Shown: positions 53,850 through 62,742 of the stretch, piece by piece
Layout: each line of letters begins with the position of its first letter
How positions within the stretch are numbered: the stretch's first letter is position 1
Assembly: GCA_937141405.1 (NCBI GenBank)
Contig: CAKZQQ010000005.1
Span: 496,001 to 560,000 of the forward strand
Reading direction: 5' to 3'
From: an uncultured Campylobacterota bacterium
Lineage (GTDB): Bacteria > Campylobacterota > Campylobacteria > Campylobacterales > Sulfurovaceae
Length of the DNA: 64,000 nt
The notes under the pieces: generated by a model
Seen by the model: only the letters and a program-made list of their open reading frames with translations
Told to the model about the DNA's origin: nothing
Databases searched by the model: none
Made by a program: the position numbers and the translations under genes

Positions 53850-54383
53850 TTATAATGCTTTACTGATAAATTCAATCAACTGCTCTTTAACTCTCTCTTT
53901 TGAGAAGTTTACCTCAACACCAAGATCATCAACTACAACTTTGACCCCCTCATTCTCACCCTTTTGATAAGATAAGGAGACTTTTGATTGTGTATAATTT
54001 CCGATGGTATCTTCAAGTTCAGTTAGCTCTTTTTTATCAATTTTCTTTTTGCTAAACACAACTCCACTATAGGCATTTGCCTCTTTTTGGAGATGCGCAC
54101 CAAGCAATTTCGTTATATACGGTATCAACATCAATCTATTTTTCTCACCGAGAATATTGATAAGATTGACAAGATTGCTATCTAAAGATTTCCCCATTGC
54201 ATCTATGATAACTTGTGCTTTCTTTTTGCTCTCAATCATTGGTGATTTGAGCGTAGCAAGAAGCTCACTGTTGTTACATATCGCATCAGAAAGTGTAGAT
54301 AAAACTTTTTGATAATCCGATGGACTTGCATTTTTTGTTCCAAGAAGAGCTTTTGTATATCTGTTTGCTATTAACTCTTCCAT
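53850..54383 (-). CDS. atpH: ATP synthase delta subunit
   Basis: Delta connects the peripheral stalk to F1. The protein has the usual helical N-terminal domain ([10 protein letters not shown]) and a C-terminal domain ([39 protein letters not shown]). The sequence conservation of delta is low, but position and length (177) make the call firm. The ATG overlaps the atpF stop by one base. Confidence 0.94.
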   Translation of the reverse strand: MEELIANRYTKALLGTKNASPSDYQKVLSTLSDAICNNSELLATLKSPMIESKKKAQVIIDAMGKSLDSNLVNLINILGEKNRLMLIPYITKLLGAHLQKEANAYSGVVFSKKKIDKKELTELEDTIGNYTQSKVSLSYQKGENEGVKVVVDDLGVEVNFSKERVKEQLIEFISKAL

Positions 54384-54934
54384 TATGCCACCTTCCCTTT
54401 AAGGATATCTATAACTTTCTTTTCATCTATTTGGATATCACCGGATGTTATGTTTTCACTTAATATCTCACCAATAGTCTCTTTTGATTTTTTACGAGAC
54501 TCTAAAGATTGTTTTTCAGCATATTGCTTCTCAAGATACTCAAGATCAGAAAGATTTTGGCTCATGATATTATCAGAGAGCAGCATAGCCTCTTTTTTTG
54601 CATCCGCCACAATCTCTTTTGCCTTTTTTTGACTCTCTTTAAATTTGGCTTCAGCCTCTTTTTTTGCCTCTTTGGCAGCTTGAAGTCTCGCCTCTATCTC
54701 AGTAAGCTGTTTAGAGATGCCTGCTTTTCTATCTTTGAAAAAATTAATGATAAGATTTTTCGTAAGATAAACAAGCAACACCGCAAAGACAGTAAAGTTG
54801 AAAACTCTTGGCCAAAAATCACTCTCATATCCCGTCATCGCATAGTATTTACTATGACCACCCTCTGTACCTGATGCCAAAAGAATCATCGGCAACAAGA
54901 AAGAGACGGCTATAAATATATATCTTTTATTCAT
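54383..54934 (-). CDS. atpF: ATP synthase b subunit
   Basis: Peripheral-stalk subunit. It has an N-terminal hydrophobic signal-like stretch (RYIFIAVSFLLPMILLAS), then a second membrane segment (FTVFAVLLVYLTKNLIINFF) and a long charged coiled coil. Two N-terminal hydrophobic stretches, with the first possibly cleaved, are typical of b in this phylum. The length is 183. It lies 8 bases after the b' gene. Confidence 0.94.
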   Translation of the reverse strand: MNKRYIFIAVSFLLPMILLASGTEGGHSKYYAMTGYESDFWPRVFNFTVFAVLLVYLTKNLIINFFKDRKAGISKQLTEIEARLQAAKEAKKEAEAKFKESQKKAKEIVADAKKEAMLLSDNIMSQNLSDLEYLEKQYAEKQSLESRKKSKETIGEILSENITSGDIQIDEKKVIDILKGKVA

Positions 54935-54942
54935 CCTACCTC

Positions 54943-55365
54943 CTACAGCTTGCTAAATTTAGCTTTTAGGGATTCTTTAAATAGAGGAAGTTGGGAAAGA
55001 ATTGAGTTCTTTAACTCTCGTTGCTCTTTACCTAATTCGTCTAAAAACTTATTGTAAGATGACTCTAACTCGTTTTGTTTTGCTTCTAATTTGCTTTGGG
55101 CAATGTTTTTTGCCTCGTCTATAGCTTTTTGTCTTATCGTGGCAGCTTCACTCTTCGCTTCATTGATGATTTCATTTGATTTCATATAAAGTTCATCACT
55201 GTTTGAAGAGAGATTTTTTGATGCCTCAAGATCTTTAGCTATGGAGCTATCTCTTCTATCCATAAATTCTACAAGTGGTTTATATGCGATTTTATTTAAA
55301 AGATAGATAAGAAGCAAAAAGACAACCAAGACAAACAACATCAAGGGCTGGTGAATATCAAGCAT
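54943..55365 (-). CDS. atpF': ATP synthase b' subunit
   Basis: Second peripheral-stalk subunit. A single N-terminal membrane segment (LMLFVLVVFLLLIYLLNK) followed by a coiled coil that starts KPLVEFMDRRDSSIAKDLE, typical for b/b' proteins. The 140-residue length is normal. It is the first gene of the atp run, with a TAGAAT box 29-34 bases upstream. The a and c subunit genes are not in the window, as usual in Campylobacterota. Confidence 0.95.
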   Translation of the reverse strand: MLDIHQPLMLFVLVVFLLLIYLLNKIAYKPLVEFMDRRDSSIAKDLEASKNLSSNSDELYMKSNEIINEAKSEAATIRQKAIDEAKNIAQSKLEAKQNELESSYNKFLDELGKEQRELKNSILSQLPLFKESLKAKFSKL

Positions 55366-55393
55366 GTCTACTCCTATTATAATTTTCGGAGAT

Positions 55394-55399
55394 ATTCTA
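55394..55399 (-). promoter_or_regulatory. -10 box of the atp-tol operon
   Basis: TGGTAGAAT on the minus strand (extended -10 with TAGAAT) lies in the 66-base gap between parB and the b' gene, about 29 bases before the ATG. A second TATAAT sits nearer the ATG and overlaps the AGGAG site, so it is less likely to be the -10. Confidence 0.4.
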
Positions 55400-55431
55400 C
55401 CACTTAAGGGTTGATAACTAGGTTAATTATT

Positions 55432-56301
55432 TTATTTTTTTAACATTTGGATAAAATTTTGAAACTCTTTTTCGCTTTTAAAAACAATTTCTAATTTATT
55501 TTTTTTGATTCTATAATCAAACTCTGACAAAACCATAAGTTCTTTTGATAATTTCTCTATCTCAAACTTGTCACTTTTAGCAGGGGTGCTCTTTTTCTTA
55601 CCGCTCTCTTTGAGTTTTTGCACCATAAGTTCAGCTTGTCTTACGCTCAGTTTTTGACCGATGATTGTGTTAAGCGCAAGTTTTTGCATATCATTATCCA
55701 GAGAGACGAGCACTTTAGCATGTCCTTGGGAGAGTTTTTCAGAGACAATGGCCTCTTGGACGTCATCTATGAGATTGAGCAATCTCAATGTATTGGTAAT
55801 CTGCGATCTACTTTTATGAACGATATTGGAGAGTTCATCATGTGTTATATTGTGCACTTCTATAAGCTCAGAATAGGACTTAGCAAGCTCTATAGCGTTG
55901 AGATTTTCTCTTTGAATATTTTCGATAAGCGCTAATTCTCTCAGCCTAATATCATCTATATCTACGCTAGCAATGATTGCTTTTATCTTATCGATACCTG
56001 CAATCTTATGCGCTCTAAGTCGTCGCTCACCGGCCACTAAGATATAGCCATCTATCTTTGATATAACGACGATAGGTTGCAGGAGTCCATGCTCTTTGAT
56101 TGAGCCTGCCAAATCATGAAGTGCCTCTTCATCAAAATGTTTTCTTGGTTGATACGGATTTGGAGCAATAAGTGATATATCAATATCTTCTATAGTATCT
56201 TGTGTCTTATCTATACTAAGATTTTCAACAAAAGATTGGTCTCTAGAGTATGCCTCTTCTACCTCTTCAAGTATTGCTCCTAGATTTCTGCCTAATGCCA
56301 T
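55432..56301 (-). CDS. parB: Chromosome partitioning protein ParB
   Basis: ParB binds parS and spreads on DNA for chromosome segregation. The CTPase box GERRLRAHKIAG is clear, preceded by NPYQPRKHFDEEALHDLAGSIKEHGLLQPIVV and followed by LIENIQRENLNAIE. The helix-turn-helix is LSNIVHKSRSQITNTLRLL. The C-terminal dimerisation region ends FQNFIQMLKK. The length is 289. It lies three bases after parA. Confidence 0.96.
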   Translation of the reverse strand: MALGRNLGAILEEVEEAYSRDQSFVENLSIDKTQDTIEDIDISLIAPNPYQPRKHFDEEALHDLAGSIKEHGLLQPIVVISKIDGYILVAGERRLRAHKIAGIDKIKAIIASVDIDDIRLRELALIENIQRENLNAIELAKSYSELIEVHNITHDELSNIVHKSRSQITNTLRLLNLIDDVQEAIVSEKLSQGHAKVLVSLDNDMQKLALNTIIGQKLSVRQAELMVQKLKESGKKKSTPAKSDKFEIEKLSKELMVLSEFDYRIKKNKLEIVFKSEKEFQNFIQMLKK

Positions 56302-56304
56302 ATA

Positions 56305-57093
56305 TCAAGCTCCTACTATGATAGCTTTTGCTAAATCTTCATATGCTATCGAGCCTTTTGACCCACTTGCGTATTCGGTAACCGGCTTACCAAAACTCGG
56401 ACTCTCTGCTATCCTTACATTTCTAGGTACTACGATGCACTCTTTGCTTTTTTTAAGCCTAAAGAGTTGATCTTTAAAATGGTGAGTAAGATCACTAAGT
56501 ACCTGCTTGGAGAGATTATTTTGTGTTGAGAACATAGTCGGCAAAAAGCCTTTAATTTTAAGCGTAGGATTAATCGTCTTCTTAAGAAGACTTACCGTAT
56601 TCAATAGTTGTGCTAACCCCTCAAGTGCAAAAAATTCACACTGAATAGGGATAATAACAGAATCAGATGCACTTAAAGCATTGATAGTAATCGGTCCCAA
56701 TGCCGGTGGTGAATCTATGATGATATAATCATACTCACCAACAATATCCTTGATCTTATCTTTTAAGATCAGCTCTCTATCTTTTTTGCCGGCATTATAA
56801 TACTCTTTTTCTATACCCACTAAACCTATATTTGAGGGCGCCAAATCAAGATTTTTTATAGAGCTTTTGAGAATGACTTCTGATATCTTCTTTGAGCCTA
56901 TAAGCGTATGGTAGATATTGAACTCATAATCACTTCTACTAAAGCCTAAACTTGTCGTCGCATTTGATTGCGGATCGATATCTATGAGAAGAACTTTTTT
57001 GTTATTACCGGCAAGTGATGCCGATAGATTGACAGCTGTTGTTGTTTTTCCCACGCCACCTTTTTGATTGGCAATACATATGATTTCACTCAT
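56305..57093 (-). CDS. parA: Chromosome partitioning ATPase ParA
   Basis: ParA uses ATP-dependent DNA binding to pull ParB-parS complexes. The deviant Walker A is NQKGGVGKTTTAVNLSASL, with IDIDPQSNATTSLG and the Walker B in YDYIIIDSPPALGPITINAL. The length of 262 is normal. It overlaps birA by four bases. Confidence 0.97.
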   Translation of the reverse strand: MSEIICIANQKGGVGKTTTAVNLSASLAGNNKKVLLIDIDPQSNATTSLGFSRSDYEFNIYHTLIGSKKISEVILKSSIKNLDLAPSNIGLVGIEKEYYNAGKKDRELILKDKIKDIVGEYDYIIIDSPPALGPITINALSASDSVIIPIQCEFFALEGLAQLLNTVSLLKKTINPTLKIKGFLPTMFSTQNNLSKQVLSDLTHHFKDQLFRLKKSKECIVVPRNVRIAESPSFGKPVTEYASGSKGSIAYEDLAKAIIVGA

Positions 57094-57728
57094 CTTAGAC
57101 TATACACCCTCTCGTTATTTATGATTATTGATCCATCCTCGCACAATTGCGCACCAGACAAGCTCTCTTCATAGTTATTGATATGAACATAACTATTTTT
57201 GTACTTCTCAAATTCTATCTGATATTTTATAAATATTTGCTTCCATGAGTACATTTTTTTTAGCTCTTTTATATACTCTTGTAATATATCTAGGGGGTCA
57301 ACCGCAACTCCTAAGCACCCATAGGTGGAGTGAGGGGCTTTAATGATATTAACACCTATGCCGCATATAATATTATTTTCTATTTTTTTTGTGATAACTC
57401 CACCTATCTTCTTGTCATTTCTATAGAGATCATTGGGCCATTTCATATATAGTTCGGATGAATACTTACTCAAAAGCTCTTTCATAATATATGCAAAATA
57501 TATCGAAGCTGATTCGATTTTAAGATCTTTTGGAAGCATTTTAAAGGGAAGCGCAAAAGAGAAAAAAAGATTGCCACTACTTCCTATCCATTCGTTATCT
57601 CTACTGCCCACACCGCTGTTTTGCTCTTTAGCTATCACGGCAATGGGGGCTTGCAGCTTCCCTTTTGCAAGTGCATCCACAAGATAAGTCTGTGTAGAAT
57701 CTAAGCTATCAAATGAGAGTATCTCCAA
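57090..57728 (-). CDS. birA: Biotin-[acetyl-CoA-carboxylase] ligase, catalytic domain only
   Basis: BirA attaches biotin to the carboxyl carrier protein. The protein has EQNSGVGSRDNEWIGSSGNLFFSFAL and KWPNDLYRNDKKIGGVITK, with GIGVNI, which bind biotinyl-AMP. There is no N-terminal helix-turn-helix, so it cannot act as a biotin repressor of the E. coli type. The length is 212. Its start overlaps fmt by 20 bases. Confidence 0.94.
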   Translation of the reverse strand: MEILSFDSLDSTQTYLVDALAKGKLQAPIAVIAKEQNSGVGSRDNEWIGSSGNLFFSFALPFKMLPKDLKIESASIYFAYIMKELLSKYSSELYMKWPNDLYRNDKKIGGVITKKIENNIICGIGVNIIKAPHSTYGCLGVAVDPLDILQEYIKELKKMYSWKQIFIKYQIEFEKYKNSYVHINNYEESLSGAQLCEDGSIIINNERVYSLR

Positions 57729-58620
57729 CTTTTAACCCCCTTCCAACACAGTATGCTTTGGCGCTCATCGCTTTTTTTGATGGCGGCTGTAGCGCTTTAA
57801 GCTCTAGCGCCCCCTCCTTGCAACCGACTATGATACTTGTCTCATCTATTGATAATATCTCGCCTTTAACAGTATTGCTATAACCATTGGCAACATCTAT
57901 CTCAAGTAGCTTTAAACCATTCTCTAGAAAAACACCCGGCCATCCAAAAAATGCTCTAAACTTTGCATACACATCAGAAGCATTATCAAAGTCGACCACA
58001 CCATCTGTTTTTTTGACTTTTTTACAGTGCGTAGAGGTAGCATCTACTTGCTCAAGAGGATTGATCTGTTCAAATGTGCTCAATACCTCAAGTGTAAGCT
58101 TTGCGGCACAGATGCTCAATCTTCCCGTTAAATCACCCACAACCATATCATGAGGAATCTCAAAATATCTCAATCCAAGCACGGGACCACTATCTAACCC
58201 CTCCTCCATAAGCATAGCAGTGATGCCCGTAAACCTATCTTGATTGAGCAGAGTTTGCTGGATAGGACTTGCACCTCTATAGAGAGGTAAGAGTGAGGCA
58301 TGAAGATTTATGCATGGAGCGATATCGAGTATCACGCGAGGGAGCATCTGTCCAAACGCAGCCACAACGATAAAGTCAGGCTTTGCATTCTCTATCGCCT
58401 CTTTTATGCCTGCTTCTTTGAGATTTTGTGGTTGTAAAGTAGGCAAACCGTACTCAAGAGCAAGAGTTTTAACCGCACTCGGAGATAGCTCTTGCTTTCG
58501 TCCTACCGGTCGATCTGGCTGCGTAATGATAAGAGGGAGTTCAAATGTTTGATCTTTGATAATATATTCGAGTATCACTTTTGCATAGTGCGGTGTTCCC
58601 ATATATACTACTCTTTTCAT
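57709..58620 (-). CDS. fmt: Methionyl-tRNA formyltransferase
   Basis: Fmt formylates the initiator Met-tRNA. RVVYMGTPHYAKVILEY, the catalytic Asn/His/Ser segment INLHASLLPLYRGASPIQ, and ITAMLMEEGLDSGPVL are all typical, followed by a C-terminal OB-fold domain. The 303-residue length is normal. GGAGG precedes the ATG. It is the first gene of the fmt-birA-parA-parB run. Confidence 0.96.
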   Translation of the reverse strand: MKRVVYMGTPHYAKVILEYIIKDQTFELPLIITQPDRPVGRKQELSPSAVKTLALEYGLPTLQPQNLKEAGIKEAIENAKPDFIVVAAFGQMLPRVILDIAPCINLHASLLPLYRGASPIQQTLLNQDRFTGITAMLMEEGLDSGPVLGLRYFEIPHDMVVGDLTGRLSICAAKLTLEVLSTFEQINPLEQVDATSTHCKKVKKTDGVVDFDNASDVYAKFRAFFGWPGVFLENGLKLLEIDVANGYSNTVKGEILSIDETSIIVGCKEGALELKALQPPSKKAMSAKAYCVGRGLKVGDTLI

Positions 58621-58744
58621 ATCGCCTCCATTTTAAAAATAACATAGTAACATAAAGTAGATTTAAGTGTTGCATATAATGTTTTTACTTCAAATTATTT
58701 ATAAATTAATTCAATAAATAAGCAAAATAATTTTATATATTTGC

Positions 58745-58750
58745 TATAAT
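58745..58750 (+). promoter_or_regulatory. -10 box of the small membrane protein gene at 58778
   Basis: TATAAT lies 27 bases before the ATG, with AAGGAAA in the leader. It lies in a 157-base AT-rich gap shared with the divergent fmt gene. Confidence 0.5.
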
Positions 58751-58777
58751 TACCGATACCAAAAACAAGGAAATTCT

Positions 58778-59038
58778 ATGCAAGAAGAAACACAATACGC
58801 CCCAATGACGCTTGGAGACTGGCTCTTAACACTCCTTATAACCATGATACCGCTTGTAGGTTTTATCATGATACTCGTATGGGCTTTTAAGCCAAATGTA
58901 AATGTATGCAAAGCTAATTGGGCAAAAGCTCTTTTAATCTTCATGGTTGCATTAACTGTACTTATGATGCTCTTCGGTTCTGCATTTGTCGCTATGCTTC
59001 CTCAAGGAAATCCGGAATTAATGGGTATGCCTAACTAA
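58778..59038 (+). CDS. Two-pass small membrane protein, unknown function
   Basis: The 86-residue protein has two transmembrane segments (about residues 12-36 and 47-72) joined by a short basic loop (KPNVNVCKANWAKA). The pattern MTLGDWLLTLLITMIPLVGF is common in a widespread family of uncharacterised small membrane proteins in which the loop has NxNRxNWARA-like sequence. No function can be inferred. It is monocistronic: its own TATAAT lies upstream and a strong hairpin terminator downstream. Confidence 0.8.
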   Translation: MQEETQYAPMTLGDWLLTLLITMIPLVGFIMILVWAFKPNVNVCKANWAKALLIFMVALTVLMMLFGSAFVAMLPQGNPELMGMPN

Positions 59039-59046
59039 CTACTAAA

Positions 59047-59074
59047 GATAACCTAGGTCATAACCTAGGTTATC
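59047..59074 (+). terminator. Strong hairpin terminator
   Basis: A perfect 12-base-pair stem (GATAACCTAGGT / ACCTAGGTTATC) with a CATA loop, followed by GCTCTTCTCTTTTTTA. It lies nine bases after the stop of the small membrane protein gene and 20 bases before the convergent LysE gene stop, so it may act in both directions. Confidence 0.7.
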
Positions 59075-59093
59075 GCTCTTCTCTTTTTTATAT

Positions 59094-59708
59094 CTACTCT
59101 AAAATCATTGCAATAGTGACATACAGCAGATAGACACCAAATCCAAAAAGAATAAAAGCAGCAATCAAAGATACCTTACTATAAAAACTCTGCGACAATC
59201 TATGTTTTGTCCTATGTATAATATAAGGCATAATCGTTATCCAAGAAAGGATAGCTGTAATCATTCCAAAAATAATCAAAAATCTATACTCGTCTTTTGA
59301 AACCACAAATACAGAAACACTTGTCCAAAAAGCTATGGTGTAGGGATTAAGGAGTGTAAGCAGATAACCACTTATATATGTTCTGAGCATCCTCCCTTTT
59401 AATACATCCCTCTTTAGCTCATAAATAGACTCATCTCTTTTTGCAAATAAACTATAGGCGAGATATATCAAAAAAGCGCTTCCAAAAAATCCAAGTATTT
59501 TTAAAAGAATGCTTTCTTGCAAAAATGATCCGAGCCCCAAAGTCAAAAGTAAGATATAACACAGATCAGCGCTGAGTGCTCCAAGACCCGTTGCAACAGC
59601 TAGAGCATAACTTTTGAGTGCTCTGTTCATGATAAGTATATTGATGGGGCCTAGCGGAACAGCAGCGCCGGCGCCAAGCAAAAATCCTTGCAAAAAAGAG
59701 CTAAACAT
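59094..59708 (-). CDS. LysE/RhtB-family amino-acid exporter
   Basis: A six-helix inner-membrane exporter. The start FLLGAGAAVPLGPINILIMNRALK carries the conserved PLGPxN motif of the family, and LLTLLNPYTIAFW is the second family motif, after which further membrane segments follow to the end. The 204-residue length is normal. Substrate (lysine, threonine or homoserine lactone types) cannot be told. GAGAGG lies seven bases before the ATG. Confidence 0.9.
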   Translation of the reverse strand: MFSSFLQGFLLGAGAAVPLGPINILIMNRALKSYALAVATGLGALSADLCYILLLTLGLGSFLQESILLKILGFFGSAFLIYLAYSLFAKRDESIYELKRDVLKGRMLRTYISGYLLTLLNPYTIAFWTSVSVFVVSKDEYRFLIIFGMITAILSWITIMPYIIHRTKHRLSQSFYSKVSLIAAFILFGFGVYLLYVTIAMILE

Positions 59709-59814
59709 AAGCTAAGCCTCTCATTATAACCGCCTTTGTAATCTTATAGGCAGTATCATAACCTTAAATTGCTTTGTTTGATAAATATTTTATTATTACT
59801 TAATGCCTTTGCGA

Positions 59815-59820
59815 TACAAT
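59815..59820 (+). promoter_or_regulatory. -10 box of the gene at 59868
   Basis: GCGATACAAT contains a TACAAT box 47 bases before the ATG, in the 159-base gap shared with the divergent LysE gene. Confidence 0.35.
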
Positions 59821-59867
59821 GCTATCACTATATCGGATAAATAAATTCACTACACAAGGATGGTTGT

Positions 59868-60398
59868 ATGAAAAAGATACTACTTGGCTTACTGATCCTT
59901 CTCGCTGTTGGTGCGGGAGCACTTTTCTTTCTTAACGGCAAAGATACGTATGCAAACAACACCTCTACTGCTACGCTTAGCGATGGCGTTAATATCGGCT
60001 CCAAGATTGACTATATGCTTTTTGATCAGTTTGGCAAATCGCATACACTTGATGATTCTACAAAAACACTTATCCTCGTCTTTGCTAAAGGTACGGGCCA
60101 TACCGTCAAAGAGTATTTAGGCTCTCAAAGTGCTGATTATCTTGCACTTCATAAAGCGACATTTGTCGCCGATATTAGCCCTATGCCCGTAGTCATTCGC
60201 AACACTTTCGCATTGCCTGATCTCAAAACACAACCCTATAGTGTCAACCTCATCCTCGATCAAACAATCGCAGATGCTTTTAAAAAAGGATCTAAGGTTG
60301 ATGGTATTACCATCGTCACACTCAACAATAAAACGGTAGAAAAGGTTGCGTTTGTTGAAGATGCCGAAGCTCTTAAAACGATTATTGAGCAAAATTGA
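59868..60398 (+). CDS. Exported thioredoxin-fold-like protein lacking cysteines
   Basis: A signal or anchor segment (KKILLGLLILLAVGAGALFF) precedes about 150 residues with a thioredoxin-like strand pattern: IDYMLFDQFGKSHTL, then KTLILVFAKGTGHTVKEYLG, MPVVIRNTFALPDLK and NLILDQTIADAFKK. No cysteine occurs in the mature part, so it is not a redox enzyme; the fold may be used for binding. I do not recognise the family. AAGGATGG lies before the ATG. It converges with and overlaps the next gene's 3' end by 17 bases. Confidence 0.7.
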   Translation: MKKILLGLLILLAVGAGALFFLNGKDTYANNTSTATLSDGVNIGSKIDYMLFDQFGKSHTLDDSTKTLILVFAKGTGHTVKEYLGSQSADYLALHKATFVADISPMPVVIRNTFALPDLKTQPYSVNLILDQTIADAFKKGSKVDGITIVTLNNKTVEKVAFVEDAEALKTIIEQN

Positions 60399-60810
60399 CA
60401 AAGAGTGGCATCAAACTCATAAAAATTATAAAGAAAACAAGCGGAGTTAATAGGCTCAAAAGAGATACCTTGAGTAGAAAATAGAGATTGAGACGATACT
60501 CATGCAAAGAAAAATAAAGCAGGTTGATTGCAAAAGTACTCAAAGTATAAATCAAAATCATAACACCACCATCAAATGTACCAAAAATAAGCATCATACA
60601 TACCACCTCTAAAAAACCAATAAGATAAAAATAGTAGAGCTTTTTGGAGTGAATCTTGAAAAAATAATTCATCACAAGATATTTAAGATATGGAACAAGC
60701 AAAAAAACGGTGCCTAAAGCGCCAAGAAAATAGACAGCACCCTCGGCGGTCACATAAGCAAACAAAAAACTCGGAATAAAAAAGATAGGTAAAAAATAAT
60801 ATCGACGCAC
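60382..60810 (-). CDS. Four-pass membrane protein, unknown function
   Basis: The 142-residue protein contains about four hydrophobic segments, at residues 5-40, 60-80, 82-100 and 113-138, with few charges between them. No family motif is recognised. It begins directly at the end of the M48 peptidase gene (one-base overlap at 60810), so it probably belongs with the lemA-M48 pair as a third gene of the operon. Confidence 0.7.
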   Translation of the reverse strand: MRRYYFLPIFFIPSFLFAYVTAEGAVYFLGALGTVFLLVPYLKYLVMNYFFKIHSKKLYYFYLIGFLEVVCMMLIFGTFDGGVMILIYTLSTFAINLLYFSLHEYRLNLYFLLKVSLLSLLTPLVFFIIFMSLMPLFVNFAQ

Positions 60811-62732
60811 TATGCGCTCTTTTCTAACTTAAACTCATAAGGTAAAGGGACTTGCATCAACTGCGCAACAGCGTGTACAAATGTATTTTCCACAATAGAT
60901 ATCTCACCGTCTATCTTTACACTATAGAGAACTCCTTCAAATATCCGCTCAGCCACACCCGGTTTTGCCTTCTCTATTGCCTGTATGGATTTGATAAAAA
61001 GATCATGCGTAATCTGCTCTCGCGGACGGTATTGAAGTGCACCGGCATACATCGCTTTTTTGACCTTAGCAAAAGCCTCTTGGGCTTTTATCTCGTCATC
61101 ATATTGCGCTTGAATAAGCATAGAGATAAGTACCTCAACCTCTTGTTTTAGAGCACCAAGATGTGAATGTGAACTTTTACTTACTTTGCGAATGCCAAGA
61201 TGTATCTCAAGTGGACGCTCTATGATATACTGCAGGCTCCACTCAAACAATGAGACTTCATTATCAATTCCTATAAAAGCCTCCATGATCGTTTTAAAGT
61301 GTTGATACTGCTGGATGGAGAGACTCTTAAGCGCATTTAATCCAAGTGAAACAACCAAAGCACTCTCTTTTTTCAATTCTGTATGTGATTCGCTTAGAAA
61401 ACTTGCAAACTCAAGCAAAAGATAACGATTCTCTTTTTGGAGAATATCAAAAAGCTCTTTTTTGTAAGCAGCATCATAAAATAGAGATAAAATGACCGCC
61501 TGGGCACCCAAAGGGTCATTGAGACGATCCAATATCTTAGTATCTAAAGCTTCTATCTCTTTATGTACCTGCTCTACCTCTTCTTCTTTCACTTGCCCGA
61601 CATGCATCATGGTAGTAGCCATTGCACCCTGGATAATGCGCTCTTTTTTCTCTTTCTCTACTTCTTTTTTGAGCTCTTTTTCTCTTTTCTTTTGAACACT
61701 GCTTTTCTTTTCCGGATAGTGCGGGATCTCTCCGTCCCAATACGGCTCTATCTTTTTGATGCGATCAAATAAAGGGGGATGCGTCGCCATAAGTGAACCA
61801 AAGAACGAACTCACCCCTTCGGCAAAATAGAGATGACTATAGGTTGCAGCAGCCGGAGCTTGAAGTTTGGAATTATAATGCATGATCTTTTTAAGTGCAT
61901 TTGCAATACCTTGTGGATATCGTGTATATTGCACTGCTGTTGCATCTGCAAGATATTCGCGCTTTCGACTCACATTGGCTTTGATGAGTGAACCAAAAAA
62001 AGTACCGACATAACCGATGACAAGAAGTCCGACAGCAAAAAGAATGATATAGGCTCCACCGCCTCCTTTTTTACTGCTTGATATCCTCACTCTCGACATA
62101 GAACGTAAGATAGTCCAACCTGTAAGCCCGATGAGCAATATCCCATGCAAAAGTGCAGTGAGCTGCAAGTTAAGACGCATATCTCCATTGAAGATATGGC
62201 TAAACTCATGGGCGATAACCCCTTGAAGCTCATTACGGTCAAGCTTCTCTACTGCACCTCTTGTGACACCTATTACTGCATCATCAAAGCTCAATCCTGC
62301 TGCAAAAGCATTGATAGAATCTTCATCCAAAAGATAAACAGCAGGCACCGAGATACCCGCAGCAATCGATATCTCCTCAACAACATTTAAAAGTACACGC
62401 TCTTGCGCGGTTGCACTATTATAATTGAGCTGATTGCCACCAAGTCCAAGGGCTACATTTTTACCGCCTGAAGAGAGGGTTAGATATTTATACAATGAAC
62501 CTATAGCCACAAAAGCAACAACACCCAATGCGATCTCTACAATCGTTTTATTTTCCATATATCTCAAAGGATCACTAAAGAAAACCACCAAGGGAATATG
62601 TATAGCACTAGCATACAATCCCATCAAAAAAAGCAGTACTATTGCTATAAGTGCTAAGACAGCCAAAACAAAAAGAACGACAAGGTAAAAAGTATGTTGC
62701 CGTGCTTTTTTCTGTTGCTCAAAAAAATTCAT
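60810..62732 (-). CDS. HtpX-like M48 membrane metallopeptidase with large C-terminal extension
   Basis: Two N-terminal transmembrane segments (about 15-40 and 65-85) precede the zinc site HEFSH (residues 175-179) in GVIAHEFSHIFNGD and a further membrane hairpin near 195-245. The third ligand region is KREYLADATAVQYTR. After the peptidase domain come a highly charged linker (about residues 345-370, KKREKELKKEVEKEKKE) and a helical domain to residue 640, ending with a TerB-like acidic motif (SVKIDGEISIVENTFVH). Ordinary HtpX is about 290 residues, so the C-terminal half is an addition. It follows lemA by 10 bases, a common pairing. Substrate unknown. Confidence 0.85.
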   Translation of the reverse strand: MNFFEQQKKARQHTFYLVVLFVLAVLALIAIVLLFLMGLYASAIHIPLVVFFSDPLRYMENKTIVEIALGVVAFVAIGSLYKYLTLSSGGKNVALGLGGNQLNYNSATAQERVLLNVVEEISIAAGISVPAVYLLDEDSINAFAAGLSFDDAVIGVTRGAVEKLDRNELQGVIAHEFSHIFNGDMRLNLQLTALLHGILLIGLTGWTILRSMSRVRISSSKKGGGGAYIILFAVGLLVIGYVGTFFGSLIKANVSRKREYLADATAVQYTRYPQGIANALKKIMHYNSKLQAPAAATYSHLYFAEGVSSFFGSLMATHPPLFDRIKKIEPYWDGEIPHYPEKKSSVQKKREKELKKEVEKEKKERIIQGAMATTMMHVGQVKEEEVEQVHKEIEALDTKILDRLNDPLGAQAVILSLFYDAAYKKELFDILQKENRYLLLEFASFLSESHTELKKESALVVSLGLNALKSLSIQQYQHFKTIMEAFIGIDNEVSLFEWSLQYIIERPLEIHLGIRKVSKSSHSHLGALKQEVEVLISMLIQAQYDDEIKAQEAFAKVKKAMYAGALQYRPREQITHDLFIKSIQAIEKAKPGVAERIFEGVLYSVKIDGEISIVENTFVHAVAQLMQVPLPYEFKLEKSA

Positions 62733-62742
62733 CTAAGAGTGA

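Noticed and set aside
55366-57100. A parS centromere site near parAB
   Set aside because: Reading the area, I found no palindrome close to the known consensus; a genome-wide motif search would be needed.
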